Positions 8,254 to 15,251 of a stretch of DNA of 64,000 nucleotides are shown here, piece by piece. Below the pieces are notes generated by a model. It ran no database searches and was not told where the DNA came from. It saw only the letters and a list, made by a program, of their open reading frames with translations. How positions within the stretch are numbered: position 1 is the first letter of the stretch; each line of letters starts with the position of its first letter. The position numbers and the translations under genes are program-made. The DNA comes from an uncultured Eubacteriales bacterium. GTDB taxonomy: Bacteria; Bacillota; Clostridia; Oscillospirales; Acutalibacteraceae. The stretch covers positions 5,298 through 69,297 of the forward strand of contig CAKSHI010000008.1 of NCBI GenBank assembly GCA_934457115.1, given 5' to 3'.

Positions 8254-9435
8254 TTATAATTCATTCTTTATGTATTCTAATTTGGACCTTAAAGAACCCT
8301 GATAGTATTGTTTTTTACTTAAGGAAAACGAGCTTATTAAGAAGAAAATACATAATAATATAAGCGAAATCCCGGCTGCTGTATTTGAGTAGAAATTTGC
8401 CTCGATATTTGAACCGCTTATAGAGAAGGCCCCGACGCTTACAGGGAACATTATAAGGGCAAAATGAGTTATAAGAGCACTTAATGTTCCATGGATTGCT
8501 CTAAACAATATAAACTTAAATTTAGAAAAGTTAATTCCGCTTAGGGTTGAAAAAAGCTGAAAGTGCACACAAATCCCGGCAAAGGCAATAAAGAATGAGA
8601 TAAATTCCGCCGAAACTCCAAGTTTTCCTGCGTTTAGGCAACCTCCTGTAACCTCAAGGCTTGCAAAGAGCAATGATTTGGCATATTGACCTTTTAAACC
8701 CATACCCATTAAGAATGATGAAATCTTTTCACCCAATCCATTTTGATTTATGACCTCTATAAATGATGAAAACAACACGACGAATGAACATAAATTAATC
8801 ATTTGACCCGTGGATGATATAGACGAAAGTACAAATGCTTCCGAAAGAGGGGGCGTTTTTTTGTTTCTTTGGGTATTTAGTGCAGCTTCTTCTTTATTAA
8901 ACCTTGAAAATAGCCCCAAGATTATACCTATCGTAATTGATGCCAAAACTTGTGAAACTAAAATTATTACCCCAATTTGAAAGCTTTTAAATATTCCTAT
9001 GCCTATAACCCCAAGTATAAACGGGGGCCCTGCACATATGGTGAAACATAACATACGTTCGGCCTGATTTTGGGTTATTTCATTATTTTCAAGAAGTTCT
9101 CTTACACCTTTAACACCCGTTGGATAACCGCCTATTAAAGAGATAAGAATTGTGGAACCTGATGAGCCGGGCAGATTAAAAAGGAATTTTGTGATAGGGT
9201 TAAAAATTACTCCAAGTTTCGCAGCAAGGCCTGATTTTACAATAAAAGAGGACAGAACCATAAATGGAAAAAGTGATGGGATAAGAATGTCAGCGCAGAA
9301 TGAAAGCCCTTTTTTTGCACCGTTTACGGATGCATTGCTAAATATAAGTATCTCGATACATAGATAAAAAACAGATCCAAGCAATAGAATTGTCTTAATT
9401 ATTTCAAACTTTTGATTTTTAGAATTCAAGTTCAT
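8254..9435 (-). CDS. ylbJ: Sporulation integral membrane protein YlbJ
   Basis: 393 residues, strongly hydrophobic, with the nucleoside-recognition (Gate) fold. Diagnostic stretches are ADILIPSLFPFMV, IGGYPTGVKGVRELLE and TICAGPPFILGVIG. In Bacillus, YlbJ is made in the mother cell under SigE and is needed for spore cortex formation. The GTG at 9444 is in frame, but it is part of the Shine-Dalgarno AAAGGGGTGAG, so the ATG at 9435 is chosen. It diverges from yqfC with repeat copy E between them. Sporulation function is inferred from the family. Confidence 0.9.
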   Translation of the reverse strand: MNLNSKNQKFEIIKTILLLGSVFYLCIEILIFSNASVNGAKKGLSFCADILIPSLFPFMVLSSFIVKSGLAAKLGVIFNPITKFLFNLPGSSGSTILISLIGGYPTGVKGVRELLENNEITQNQAERMLCFTICAGPPFILGVIGIGIFKSFQIGVIILVSQVLASITIGIILGLFSRFNKEEAALNTQRNKKTPPLSEAFVLSSISSTGQMINLCSFVVLFSSFIEVINQNGLGEKISSFLMGMGLKGQYAKSLLFASLEVTGGCLNAGKLGVSAEFISFFIAFAGICVHFQLFSTLSGINFSKFKFILFRAIHGTLSALITHFALIMFPVSVGAFSISGSNIEANFYSNTAAGISLILLCIFFLISSFSLSKKQYYQGSLRSKLEYIKNEL

Positions 9436-9495
9436 ATATCTCACCCCTTTTAATATATATGTGTAAAAGTGATTTTTATTTAAGTTAATGCATAG

Positions 9496-9670
9496 ATTAT
9501 AATCAAAGTGCAGATGTGCCCACCTCTTAAGGGGGTTCCATCCAGGATTTCAGTGGGGACATATAATCCTACACTGGAATCTTGAGGAGCTAACGCTTCT
9601 TTTGCACTGCTTGTAACCTGTCATATACTCTGTTCTTTGCAAGCAAAGCAGAGCGTTGTTCCAATTTAAA
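9496..9670 (+). repeat. Intergenic structured repeat, copy E (full length)
   Basis: 175 bp with all three hairpins. The first is around the CACCTCTTAAGG core. The second is GATTTCAGTGGGG / CACTGGAATC with loop core ACATATAAT. The third is CTCTGTTCTTTGC / GCAAAGCAGAG, with G-T wobbles. AGTGCA near the 5' end can pair with TGCACT between the second and third hairpins, enclosing the first two. The ends are ATTATAATCAAAG and CCAATTTAAA. It occupies most of the divergent spacer between ylbJ and yqfC. Confidence 0.8.
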
Positions 9671-9703
9671 AAATGAAAGGTTTAAGCCTAGAGGGGTGAA
9701 ACT

Positions 9704-10003
9704 GTGAGAAAAAAGCGTAAATCAAGTAAAAAGTTAAATATAGACAATGCTCATCATATCATAGACAAGGCCGAACTTCCGCTTGGGGCAATTACGAATA
9801 TGCCGCACTTTGAAATGAACGGCAATCGAGAGGTAATAATAGAAGGATCCAAGGGAGTGCTGGAATATGATGAAAATATTATTAGAGTGAATACGGGGAA
9901 AACAATAAGCCAATTTATGGGGAGAAATTTAAGTATAAAGTGTTTAAGCACTGAGTCTTTAATCATAACGGGCTTTGTTACATCTATAGAATTTATTACA
10001 TGA
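9704..10003 (+). CDS. yqfC: Sporulation protein YqfC
   Basis: 99 residues from a GTG preceded by GAGGGGTGAAACT. It is a small YabP/YqfC-family protein: a basic N terminus, then LPLGAITNMPHFEMNGNREV, GVLEYDENIIRVNTG, and a C-terminal GFVTSIEF strand. In Bacillus yqfC belongs to the SigE regulon and precedes yqfD, as here. The biochemical role is unknown. It is the first gene of the long operon running to the YpmS-like gene, and its stop is 10 bases before the preferred yqfD start. Confidence 0.9.
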   Translation: MRKKRKSSKKLNIDNAHHIIDKAELPLGAITNMPHFEMNGNREVIIEGSKGVLEYDENIIRVNTGKTISQFMGRNLSIKCLSTESLIITGFVTSIEFIT

Positions 10004-10013
10004 GGTGAAGACT

Positions 10014-11186
10014 TTGCTTAAATTAATAAGATGGCTTTTAGGATATGTGTTTTTTGAGGCAAGAGGGGAAAGTCCTGAAAAATTTATGAGTTTGGCGGCA
10101 AGGCAAGGTATATATCTTTGGGATATAAAAAAGGTAAATGGTGTTTTGACGGCCTTTGTCGCAGCTTCTGAATATAAAAAACTAAGACCTATTGCGAGAA
10201 AAGCAAGGCTGAGAGCCAGGGTTAAAAAACGATATGGATTCCCGTTTTTCTTGAGAAGATTCAAGCCAAGGATGGGATTAGTAGTCGGAATGATTGTGTT
10301 TTTTGGGATATTATATTTTATGTCGTTATTTGTTTGGCAGGTGGATATAAGTGGGGCAAATCAAATCCCGGAGGACCAAATTAGGCACTCCATGAAGGAG
10401 TTGGGACTCGATGAAGGTAAGCTTAAAAGTAAAATAAACATAAGAATGTTGGAACAAAAAGCTATGCAAAATATTGATAACGTAGCGTGGCTTTCGGTTA
10501 ATATACGTGGAAGCGTGGCAGAAGTGTCATTAAAAGAACGTATAGTCCCGCCTGAAATAGTCCCAAAAGATAAACCGTGCAATATAAAGGCTAAATGCGA
10601 TGCCCAAATTTCAAGGACTGAGGTATACGATGGGGCTCCCGAAATGCAGGTAGGTGATGCAGTATTTAAAGGACAGCTTTTGATAAATGGTGTCGTTGAA
10701 GATGTCTATGGTGGCTGCACATTACATCATGCAAGCGGGAAGATTTTTGCGTATACCAATAGAAAAATACAGGGCGAGGTGCCCTTTTACCAAACTGTGT
10801 ATAACGAAACGGGGAAAAACGTGACGAGATCCTCCGCCAAAATATTTGGAGCCAATATACCTCTTACATTTTCGACTAAACCAAGTGGTGAATATAAGAA
10901 GGAATACAAAAAGGAAAGACTAAACTTTTTTGATATGCCACTGCCAATAAATATCTATAAGCAAGTATTTATAGGTCAAGAGGCTCATGATATTGTTTTG
11001 ACTGAGGATGAGGCAAGAAAAGAGGCAAAACAAAAAATCCAAAAGATAGAAGAGGAAAGCTTTAAGGATGCTGTGATTATTGATAAGAATTTTTTAGAAA
11101 AAATAGAGGATGATAAGTATATGTATGAAGTGAATTATTATTGTGAAGAGGACATTGCAGTAGCAGAAGAAATCATTGTTAATTAA
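10014..11186 (+). CDS. yqfD: Sporulation protein YqfD
   Basis: 390 residues. YqfD is a mother-cell membrane protein of the SigE regulon in Bacillus, with unknown biochemical role. An N-terminal domain rich in basic residues (FEARGESPEKFMSLAARQGI) is followed by one membrane segment near residues 90-110. The long extracytoplasmic part begins with a POTRA-like stretch (WQVDISGANQIPEDQI), then NVAWLSVNIRGSVAEVSLKE. An in-frame GTG at 10005 lies inside the Shine-Dalgarno AGGTGA (10003-10008), so the TTG at 10014, five bases beyond, is the better start. Confidence 0.9.
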   Translation: MLKLIRWLLGYVFFEARGESPEKFMSLAARQGIYLWDIKKVNGVLTAFVAASEYKKLRPIARKARLRARVKKRYGFPFFLRRFKPRMGLVVGMIVFFGILYFMSLFVWQVDISGANQIPEDQIRHSMKELGLDEGKLKSKINIRMLEQKAMQNIDNVAWLSVNIRGSVAEVSLKERIVPPEIVPKDKPCNIKAKCDAQISRTEVYDGAPEMQVGDAVFKGQLLINGVVEDVYGGCTLHHASGKIFAYTNRKIQGEVPFYQTVYNETGKNVTRSSAKIFGANIPLTFSTKPSGEYKKEYKKERLNFFDMPLPINIYKQVFIGQEAHDIVLTEDEARKEAKQKIQKIEEESFKDAVIIDKNFLEKIEDDKYMYEVNYYCEEDIAVAEEIIVN

Positions 11187-11214
11187 TCGGTATATTTAGA
11201 ATAAGGTGGGTAAA

Positions 11215-11280
11215 ATGATGAATTATACGAAATTTGTTGTACACATGGCACAAAAACCAATATATACCATGACAGCTTAA
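11215..11280 (+). CDS. Possible 21-residue peptide gene between yqfD and phoH
   Basis: Behind a good Shine-Dalgarno sequence (AAGGTGGG, 11202-11209), two tandem ATG codons open a 21-codon frame ending in TAA. The product would be a short peptide with the central stretch FVVHMAQKPIYTM. It matches no family I know and is too short to judge from composition. The ribosome-binding site, the position inside a sporulation operon and the absence of another gene in this 200-base gap are the only support. It could equally be a decayed start or a regulatory leader. Confidence 0.35.
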   Translation: MMNYTKFVVHMAQKPIYTMTA

Positions 11281-11394
11281 CGCAGTAAAATTACTAAAAA
11301 TTAAAAAATAATCCTTTATATAGTGATTTTAATTTACAGCTGTGATATAATATCAATAGGCCTTTGTAAAGAGTGTCTAAAGGGAGGTTTAACT

Positions 11395-12339
11395 CTGGAA
11401 AAAATTGTCGATATATCTTGTGTAGATAATTTAGATTCGTTTTTTGGAAATCTTGACGAAAATATAAAGATTATAGAGGAAGAGCTTAATGTCGAAATAT
11501 TAGTAAGAGATTCTAATATAAAAATATTAGGTGATGAAAATGTTATAGGGGCTTTTGAAATTATTAAAGACTCTATAAATAGAATTTCTAATGGCGAAGA
11601 TATCGAAGCTCATGATATTAGGTATTCTATCTCTTTATATAAAGATAAAATTCCTAAAAATGATTTATCTAAAGATCTTATTTTCACGACCCCTAAGGGT
11701 AAACCTATAAAACCTAAAACGATAGGCCAGGAAAAATATTGCAATGCGATAAAAAATAATACAGTTACTATAGCTGTCGGCCCGGCCGGGACAGGGAAAA
11801 CCTATCTTGCAGTAGCCTTAGCGGTGAAAGCTTTTAAGGCGCATGAAGTTGAAAAAATAATAATAACAAGGCCCGCAGTTGAGGCGGGTGAGAGCTTGGG
11901 GTTTCTCCCTGGCGATCTGCAGCAAAAGGTTGACCCTTATCTAAGACCTATATATGATGCTCTTTTTGATATGCTTGGACCGGATGTCTACAAAAGATAT
12001 GCAGAAAGAGGAAATATAGAGGTTGCTCCATTGGCTTATATGAGAGGAAGAACCTTGGAAGATAGTTTTATTATTTTAGATGAGGCTCAAAATACTACAA
12101 GAGAACAAATGAAAATGTTTTTGACAAGATTGGGCTTTGGCTCTAAGATGGTAATAACGGGTGATGTGACTCAAATAGACCTTCCAACGAGGGTTAGGTC
12201 CGGCCTTAAGGATGCTATTAGAATTTTAAAAGATATTAAGGGGATTTCACAAATTAGTTTTGATGATAAGGATGTAGTTCGTCATAAGCTGGTTCAAGAT
12301 ATAATAAAGGCTTATGAGAAGGAAGAGAAAGGGAAATAA
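11395..12339 (+). CDS. phoH: PhoH-like ATPase (PhoH/YbeZ family)
   Basis: 314 residues if started at the CTG preceded by AGGGAGG with 7-base spacing. A GTG at 11323 is the alternative and would give 338 residues. There is no ATG, GTG or TTG between them that fits. The ATPase core shows Walker A VGPAGTGKTYLA, EAGESLGFLPGDLQQKVDPY, Walker B FIILDEAQNT, and sensor VITGDVTQIDLP. PhoH-type proteins act as RNA-associated ATPases, often with YbeY, whose gene follows. The usual neighbour encoding the 7TM-HD protein PgpH/YqfF is absent between phoH and ybeY. Confidence 0.93.
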   Translation: MEKIVDISCVDNLDSFFGNLDENIKIIEEELNVEILVRDSNIKILGDENVIGAFEIIKDSINRISNGEDIEAHDIRYSISLYKDKIPKNDLSKDLIFTTPKGKPIKPKTIGQEKYCNAIKNNTVTIAVGPAGTGKTYLAVALAVKAFKAHEVEKIIITRPAVEAGESLGFLPGDLQQKVDPYLRPIYDALFDMLGPDVYKRYAERGNIEVAPLAYMRGRTLEDSFIILDEAQNTTREQMKMFLTRLGFGSKMVITGDVTQIDLPTRVRSGLKDAIRILKDIKGISQISFDDKDVVRHKLVQDIIKAYEKEEKGK

Positions 12340-12340
12340 T

Positions 12341-12838
12341 ATGGTTAAGGTTAAAGTTTTAATTAGAAATGATCAAGCAGATGTAAAAATTCCATCAGGA
12401 ATAAGGTTGTTATTACGCAGATGTGTGCACGCTGTGTTAGACACGGAAAAATTTGAGGGTCCTGCTGAAGTAGTAATTACTTTTGTAGACAATGCGCAAA
12501 TAAGAGAATTAAATAAAAAACATAGGAATATAGACAAAGAAACAGATGTATTGTCTTTCCCTATGGGAGAAAACGGCGAGTATGATATTAACCCGGAGAC
12601 GGGTAATAAAATACTTGGGGATGTCGTTGTTTCAGTAGAAAAAGCAATAGAACACGCAAATGAATACGGATTTACCCTACAAAGAGAATTGGGATTTTTA
12701 GTTGTTCATTCAATGCTTCACCTTTTGGGATACGACCATCAAACTAACATGGATAAACTTAGAATGAGAGAAAGAGAAGAAGATATTCTAAGGCAAGTAG
12801 GGTTACCCAGTACTGAAAGTTATGGAGTAAGTAAATAA
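12341..12838 (+). CDS. ybeY: Endoribonuclease/rRNA maturation factor YbeY
   Basis: 165 residues. This single-strand-specific RNase acts in 16S rRNA 3'-end maturation and ribosome quality control. The zinc motif H-x3-H-x5-H is intact in VHSMLHLLGYDH, and the upstream motif NKKHRNIDKETDVLSFP is typical. An in-frame ATG at 12314 would overlap phoH. The ATG at 12341 is chosen because GAAAGGGAA precedes it and the family starts there. It is 1 base after phoH and 2 bases before dgkA, so translation is probably coupled. Confidence 0.95.
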   Translation: MVKVKVLIRNDQADVKIPSGIRLLLRRCVHAVLDTEKFEGPAEVVITFVDNAQIRELNKKHRNIDKETDVLSFPMGENGEYDINPETGNKILGDVVVSVEKAIEHANEYGFTLQRELGFLVVHSMLHLLGYDHQTNMDKLRMREREEDILRQVGLPSTESYGVSK

Positions 12839-12840
12839 AA

Positions 12841-13344
12841 ATGAAAGAGATAAAAAGCTTTATATGCGCATTTAAAGGAATTTTCCATTGTATAAAAAAT
12901 GAGCGACATATGAGAATACATATTTGCGCAAGCTTATATGTGTTGGCTTTTGCACCTTTTTTTCATTTATCGGCAGAGAAATATGCTATTTTATTGTTGA
13001 CCATTTCAGCTGTTTTAGCGGCAGAGATGGTCAATACTTCTGCAGAGGTACTTTCAGATATTTGTGCAGAAAACTACAATAGAATGGCAAAAGTGGCAAA
13101 AGATATAGCAGCAGGAGCGGTTTTTGTATGTGCGTTTTTTGCAGCGATTATAGGTGTAATGTTCTTTTGGGATATAGCCGTATTTATTAATATAATAAAC
13201 TTCTTTTGGATTCATAAGATTTTGCTTGTGTTGTTTATACTATCACTTTTAGTATCGGGATTTTTTATTTATTTGGGTCCAATAGAAATAAAAAATAGGA
13301 TTAAATCTTTGATTTTTAGAAATAAAATAAAAAACAAAAAATAA
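12841..13344 (+). CDS. dgkA: Diacylglycerol/undecaprenol kinase (DgkA family) with extended C terminus
   Basis: 167 residues. The first 110 or so form the DgkA membrane kinase: FKGIFHCIKNERHMRIH, then AAEMVNTSAEVLSDI with the conserved Glu and Asn, then KDIAAGAVFV. In Gram-positive bacteria this enzyme mainly phosphorylates undecaprenol for cell-wall lipid carrier recycling. About 50 additional residues with one more hydrophobic segment and a strongly basic tail extend beyond the usual length (roughly 120 residues). The extra segment is not recognised. It starts 2 bases after ybeY. Confidence 0.88.
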   Translation: MKEIKSFICAFKGIFHCIKNERHMRIHICASLYVLAFAPFFHLSAEKYAILLLTISAVLAAEMVNTSAEVLSDICAENYNRMAKVAKDIAAGAVFVCAFFAAIIGVMFFWDIAVFINIINFFWIHKILLVLFILSLLVSGFFIYLGPIEIKNRIKSLIFRNKIKNKK

Positions 13345-13359
13345 GTTAGGAGAATTATT

Positions 13360-14283
13360 TTGACTCATAATACTCAAACAAAATCGGCCTTTATAGCAAT
13401 CACGGGGAGACCGAATGTTGGGAAATCATCACTTTTAAATACACTTTTAGGTCAAAAAATCGCTATAGTTTCCAATAAACCACAAACCACAAGGACTCGC
13501 ATAATGGGAGTATTAACGAAAGATTCTACTCAATTTGTGTTTATAGATACGCCGGGTCTTCATAAACCTAAGACAAGCCTTGGTAAATATATGGTAAAAT
13601 CCATTAATGAATCAGTAGCCGGGGTAGATGTTTGCGTTTTGGTTGTTGAGGCCGGAAAAAGTATGCAGGATTCGGAAAAAGAGCTTATAGAAAGGTTTAA
13701 AGCCTTAAAACTTCCCGCAGTTTTAGTTATAAATAAGATTGATTTAGTTTTAGATAAAAGCCTTATAATAAGCCAAATCACGGAGTTTATGAAAGAGTTC
13801 GAGTTTAGTGCTGTTGTTCCGCTTTCGGCAAAAACAGGCGATGGTATATCATCTCTTACAAGTGAATTGGACAAGCTTGCAAACGTATCAGACTTCTTTT
13901 TTGATGAGGATACATTGACCGACCAGCCTGAAAGAGTCATAGTAGCTGAAATGATAAGGGAAAAAATGTTAAGGCTACTTGATAAGGAGATACCTCATGG
14001 TATTGCAGTATCAGTCGAAAAAATGCGTACAAGAGAAAATAAGCCTGATATAATCGACATAGATGCCACAATATATTGCGAAAAAGCAAGTCATAAGGGT
14101 ATAATAATAGGAAAATCAGGGTCAATGCTCAAAAGAATAGGAAAAAGCGCAAGAGAAGATATAGAATCATTTTTTGATTGTAAGGTTAATTTACAATTGT
14201 GGGTTAAGGTCAAAGAGGATTGGCGAAATAGAGAAGGTTTACTCAAAAATTTTGGCTTTGATAAGAACGATTTTAATCTATAA
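13360..14283 (+). CDS. era: GTPase Era
   Basis: 307 residues from a TTG behind TAGGAGAATTATT. Era is a ribosome-assembly GTPase that binds the 3' end of 16S rRNA. G1 is GRPNVGKSS, the switch region includes KPQTTRTRIMG, G3 is DTPGLHKP, and G4 is NKID. The C-terminal KH domain contains GIIIGKSGSMLKRIG. It lies in the conserved ybeY-dgkA-era-yqzL-recO order. The usual cytidine deaminase gene between dgkA and era is missing. Confidence 0.97.
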   Translation: MTHNTQTKSAFIAITGRPNVGKSSLLNTLLGQKIAIVSNKPQTTRTRIMGVLTKDSTQFVFIDTPGLHKPKTSLGKYMVKSINESVAGVDVCVLVVEAGKSMQDSEKELIERFKALKLPAVLVINKIDLVLDKSLIISQITEFMKEFEFSAVVPLSAKTGDGISSLTSELDKLANVSDFFFDEDTLTDQPERVIVAEMIREKMLRLLDKEIPHGIAVSVEKMRTRENKPDIIDIDATIYCEKASHKGIIIGKSGSMLKRIGKSAREDIESFFDCKVNLQLWVKVKEDWRNREGLLKNFGFDKNDFNL

Positions 14284-14380
14284 TTAGCAAAATAAACCTT
14301 CTACATTTTATGCGTAATAAATCCCTCGCAATAGTAGATACTTATTATAGAAGTATTTATTTTATAGGGGGTATATCATA

Positions 14381-14545
14381 ATGGATAAAGAGACAGCATG
14401 GCTTAATTTTGTTAATACCGGTTCAGTTAGTGATTACCTTGAATACACTAAAATAAAACATCGAAGCATGAATGACCCTTTGGAGGAAGCGACAAATGCA
14501 GATAAAGACAGAAGGATTGGTTATAATGGAGAAAACCGTAGGTGA
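14381..14545 (+). CDS. yqzL: YqzL-like small protein overlapping recO
   Basis: 54 residues, ATG behind AGGGGGTATATCATA. The start, a tryptophan followed by NFVNTGSVSDYL, resembles the small YqzL family (W-x2-F-x2-T-G-x-x-x-x-YL), which occupies exactly this place between era and recO in Bacillus. The function is unknown. Its last 50 bases overlap recO in another frame, and the recO ribosome-binding site (TTTGGAGGAAGC) lies inside it, so recO translation may depend on translation of this gene. Confidence 0.7.
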   Translation: MDKETAWLNFVNTGSVSDYLEYTKIKHRSMNDPLEEATNADKDRRIGYNGENRR

Positions 14546-15242
14546 AAGCGATCGCTTGGTAACAGTGCTTACTAAGAGTGATGGCTTGGTGCATGCATTT
14601 GTAAAGGGTGCTAAAAGCTTAAAAAATAAAAACTCCATATCAACCCAACTTTTTTGTTATTCTCGCCTTGTGATATATAAGGGGCGGGAAAAGTACATAA
14701 TTGACGAAGCAACTCCTATAGAAGTATTTTTTTCACTAAGAGACAGTATAGAAAAGCTTGCACTTGCTCAATATTTTTGCGAACTTACCATAGCATTAGC
14801 TTCAGAGCATTATCAAGCGAGTGACTTTTTGCGTTTGATTTTAAATTCATTGTATTATCTTTCAAATGATAAAAAGGATAGAAAAATCATAAAGGCTGTC
14901 TTTGAAATGAGAATCATGGCGTTAGCGGGATATATGCCAAACTTAGTATGCTGCGACAGCTGCGCAAAGTATGAGGATAAAAGGATGTTTTTTGTCCCAT
15001 ATCAAGGGAAGATTGAGTGTAGTGAGTGCTTCTTTAAGCATGGGAATATTTATTCCCTGCCGTTGAACATGGGAGCACTTACAGCACTTAGGCATTCTAT
15101 ATATGCAGAATTTAAAAAGATATTTTCCTTTGAACTTTTGGGTGAAAGTCTTGATCAATTTTCGGCAGCGGCAGAAGAATATGTAAAGGCCACTTTAGAT
15201 AGAAAATTTAAAACATTGGACTTTTACCACAATGTATGTTAA
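14496..15242 (+). CDS. recO: DNA repair protein RecO
   Basis: 248 residues. RecO anneals single strands and loads RecA together with RecR in gap repair. The N-terminal OB fold begins MQIKTEGLVIMEKTVGESDRLV. The C-terminal zinc finger has CCDSC and later CSEC (C-x2-C...C-x2-C). An in-frame ATG at 14472 is rejected because GGAGG lies between it and the ATG at 14496, where family homology begins. It overlaps yqzL by 50 bases. Confidence 0.94.
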   Translation: MQIKTEGLVIMEKTVGESDRLVTVLTKSDGLVHAFVKGAKSLKNKNSISTQLFCYSRLVIYKGREKYIIDEATPIEVFFSLRDSIEKLALAQYFCELTIALASEHYQASDFLRLILNSLYYLSNDKKDRKIIKAVFEMRIMALAGYMPNLVCCDSCAKYEDKRMFFVPYQGKIECSECFFKHGNIYSLPLNMGALTALRHSIYAEFKKIFSFELLGESLDQFSAAAEEYVKATLDRKFKTLDFYHNVC

Positions 15243-15251
15243 AAATATATT

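Noticed and set aside
9496..9670. Insertion sequence
   Set aside because: None of the repeat copies contains a transposase frame, and no target-site duplications could be identified with confidence by eye. They are at most non-autonomous elements.
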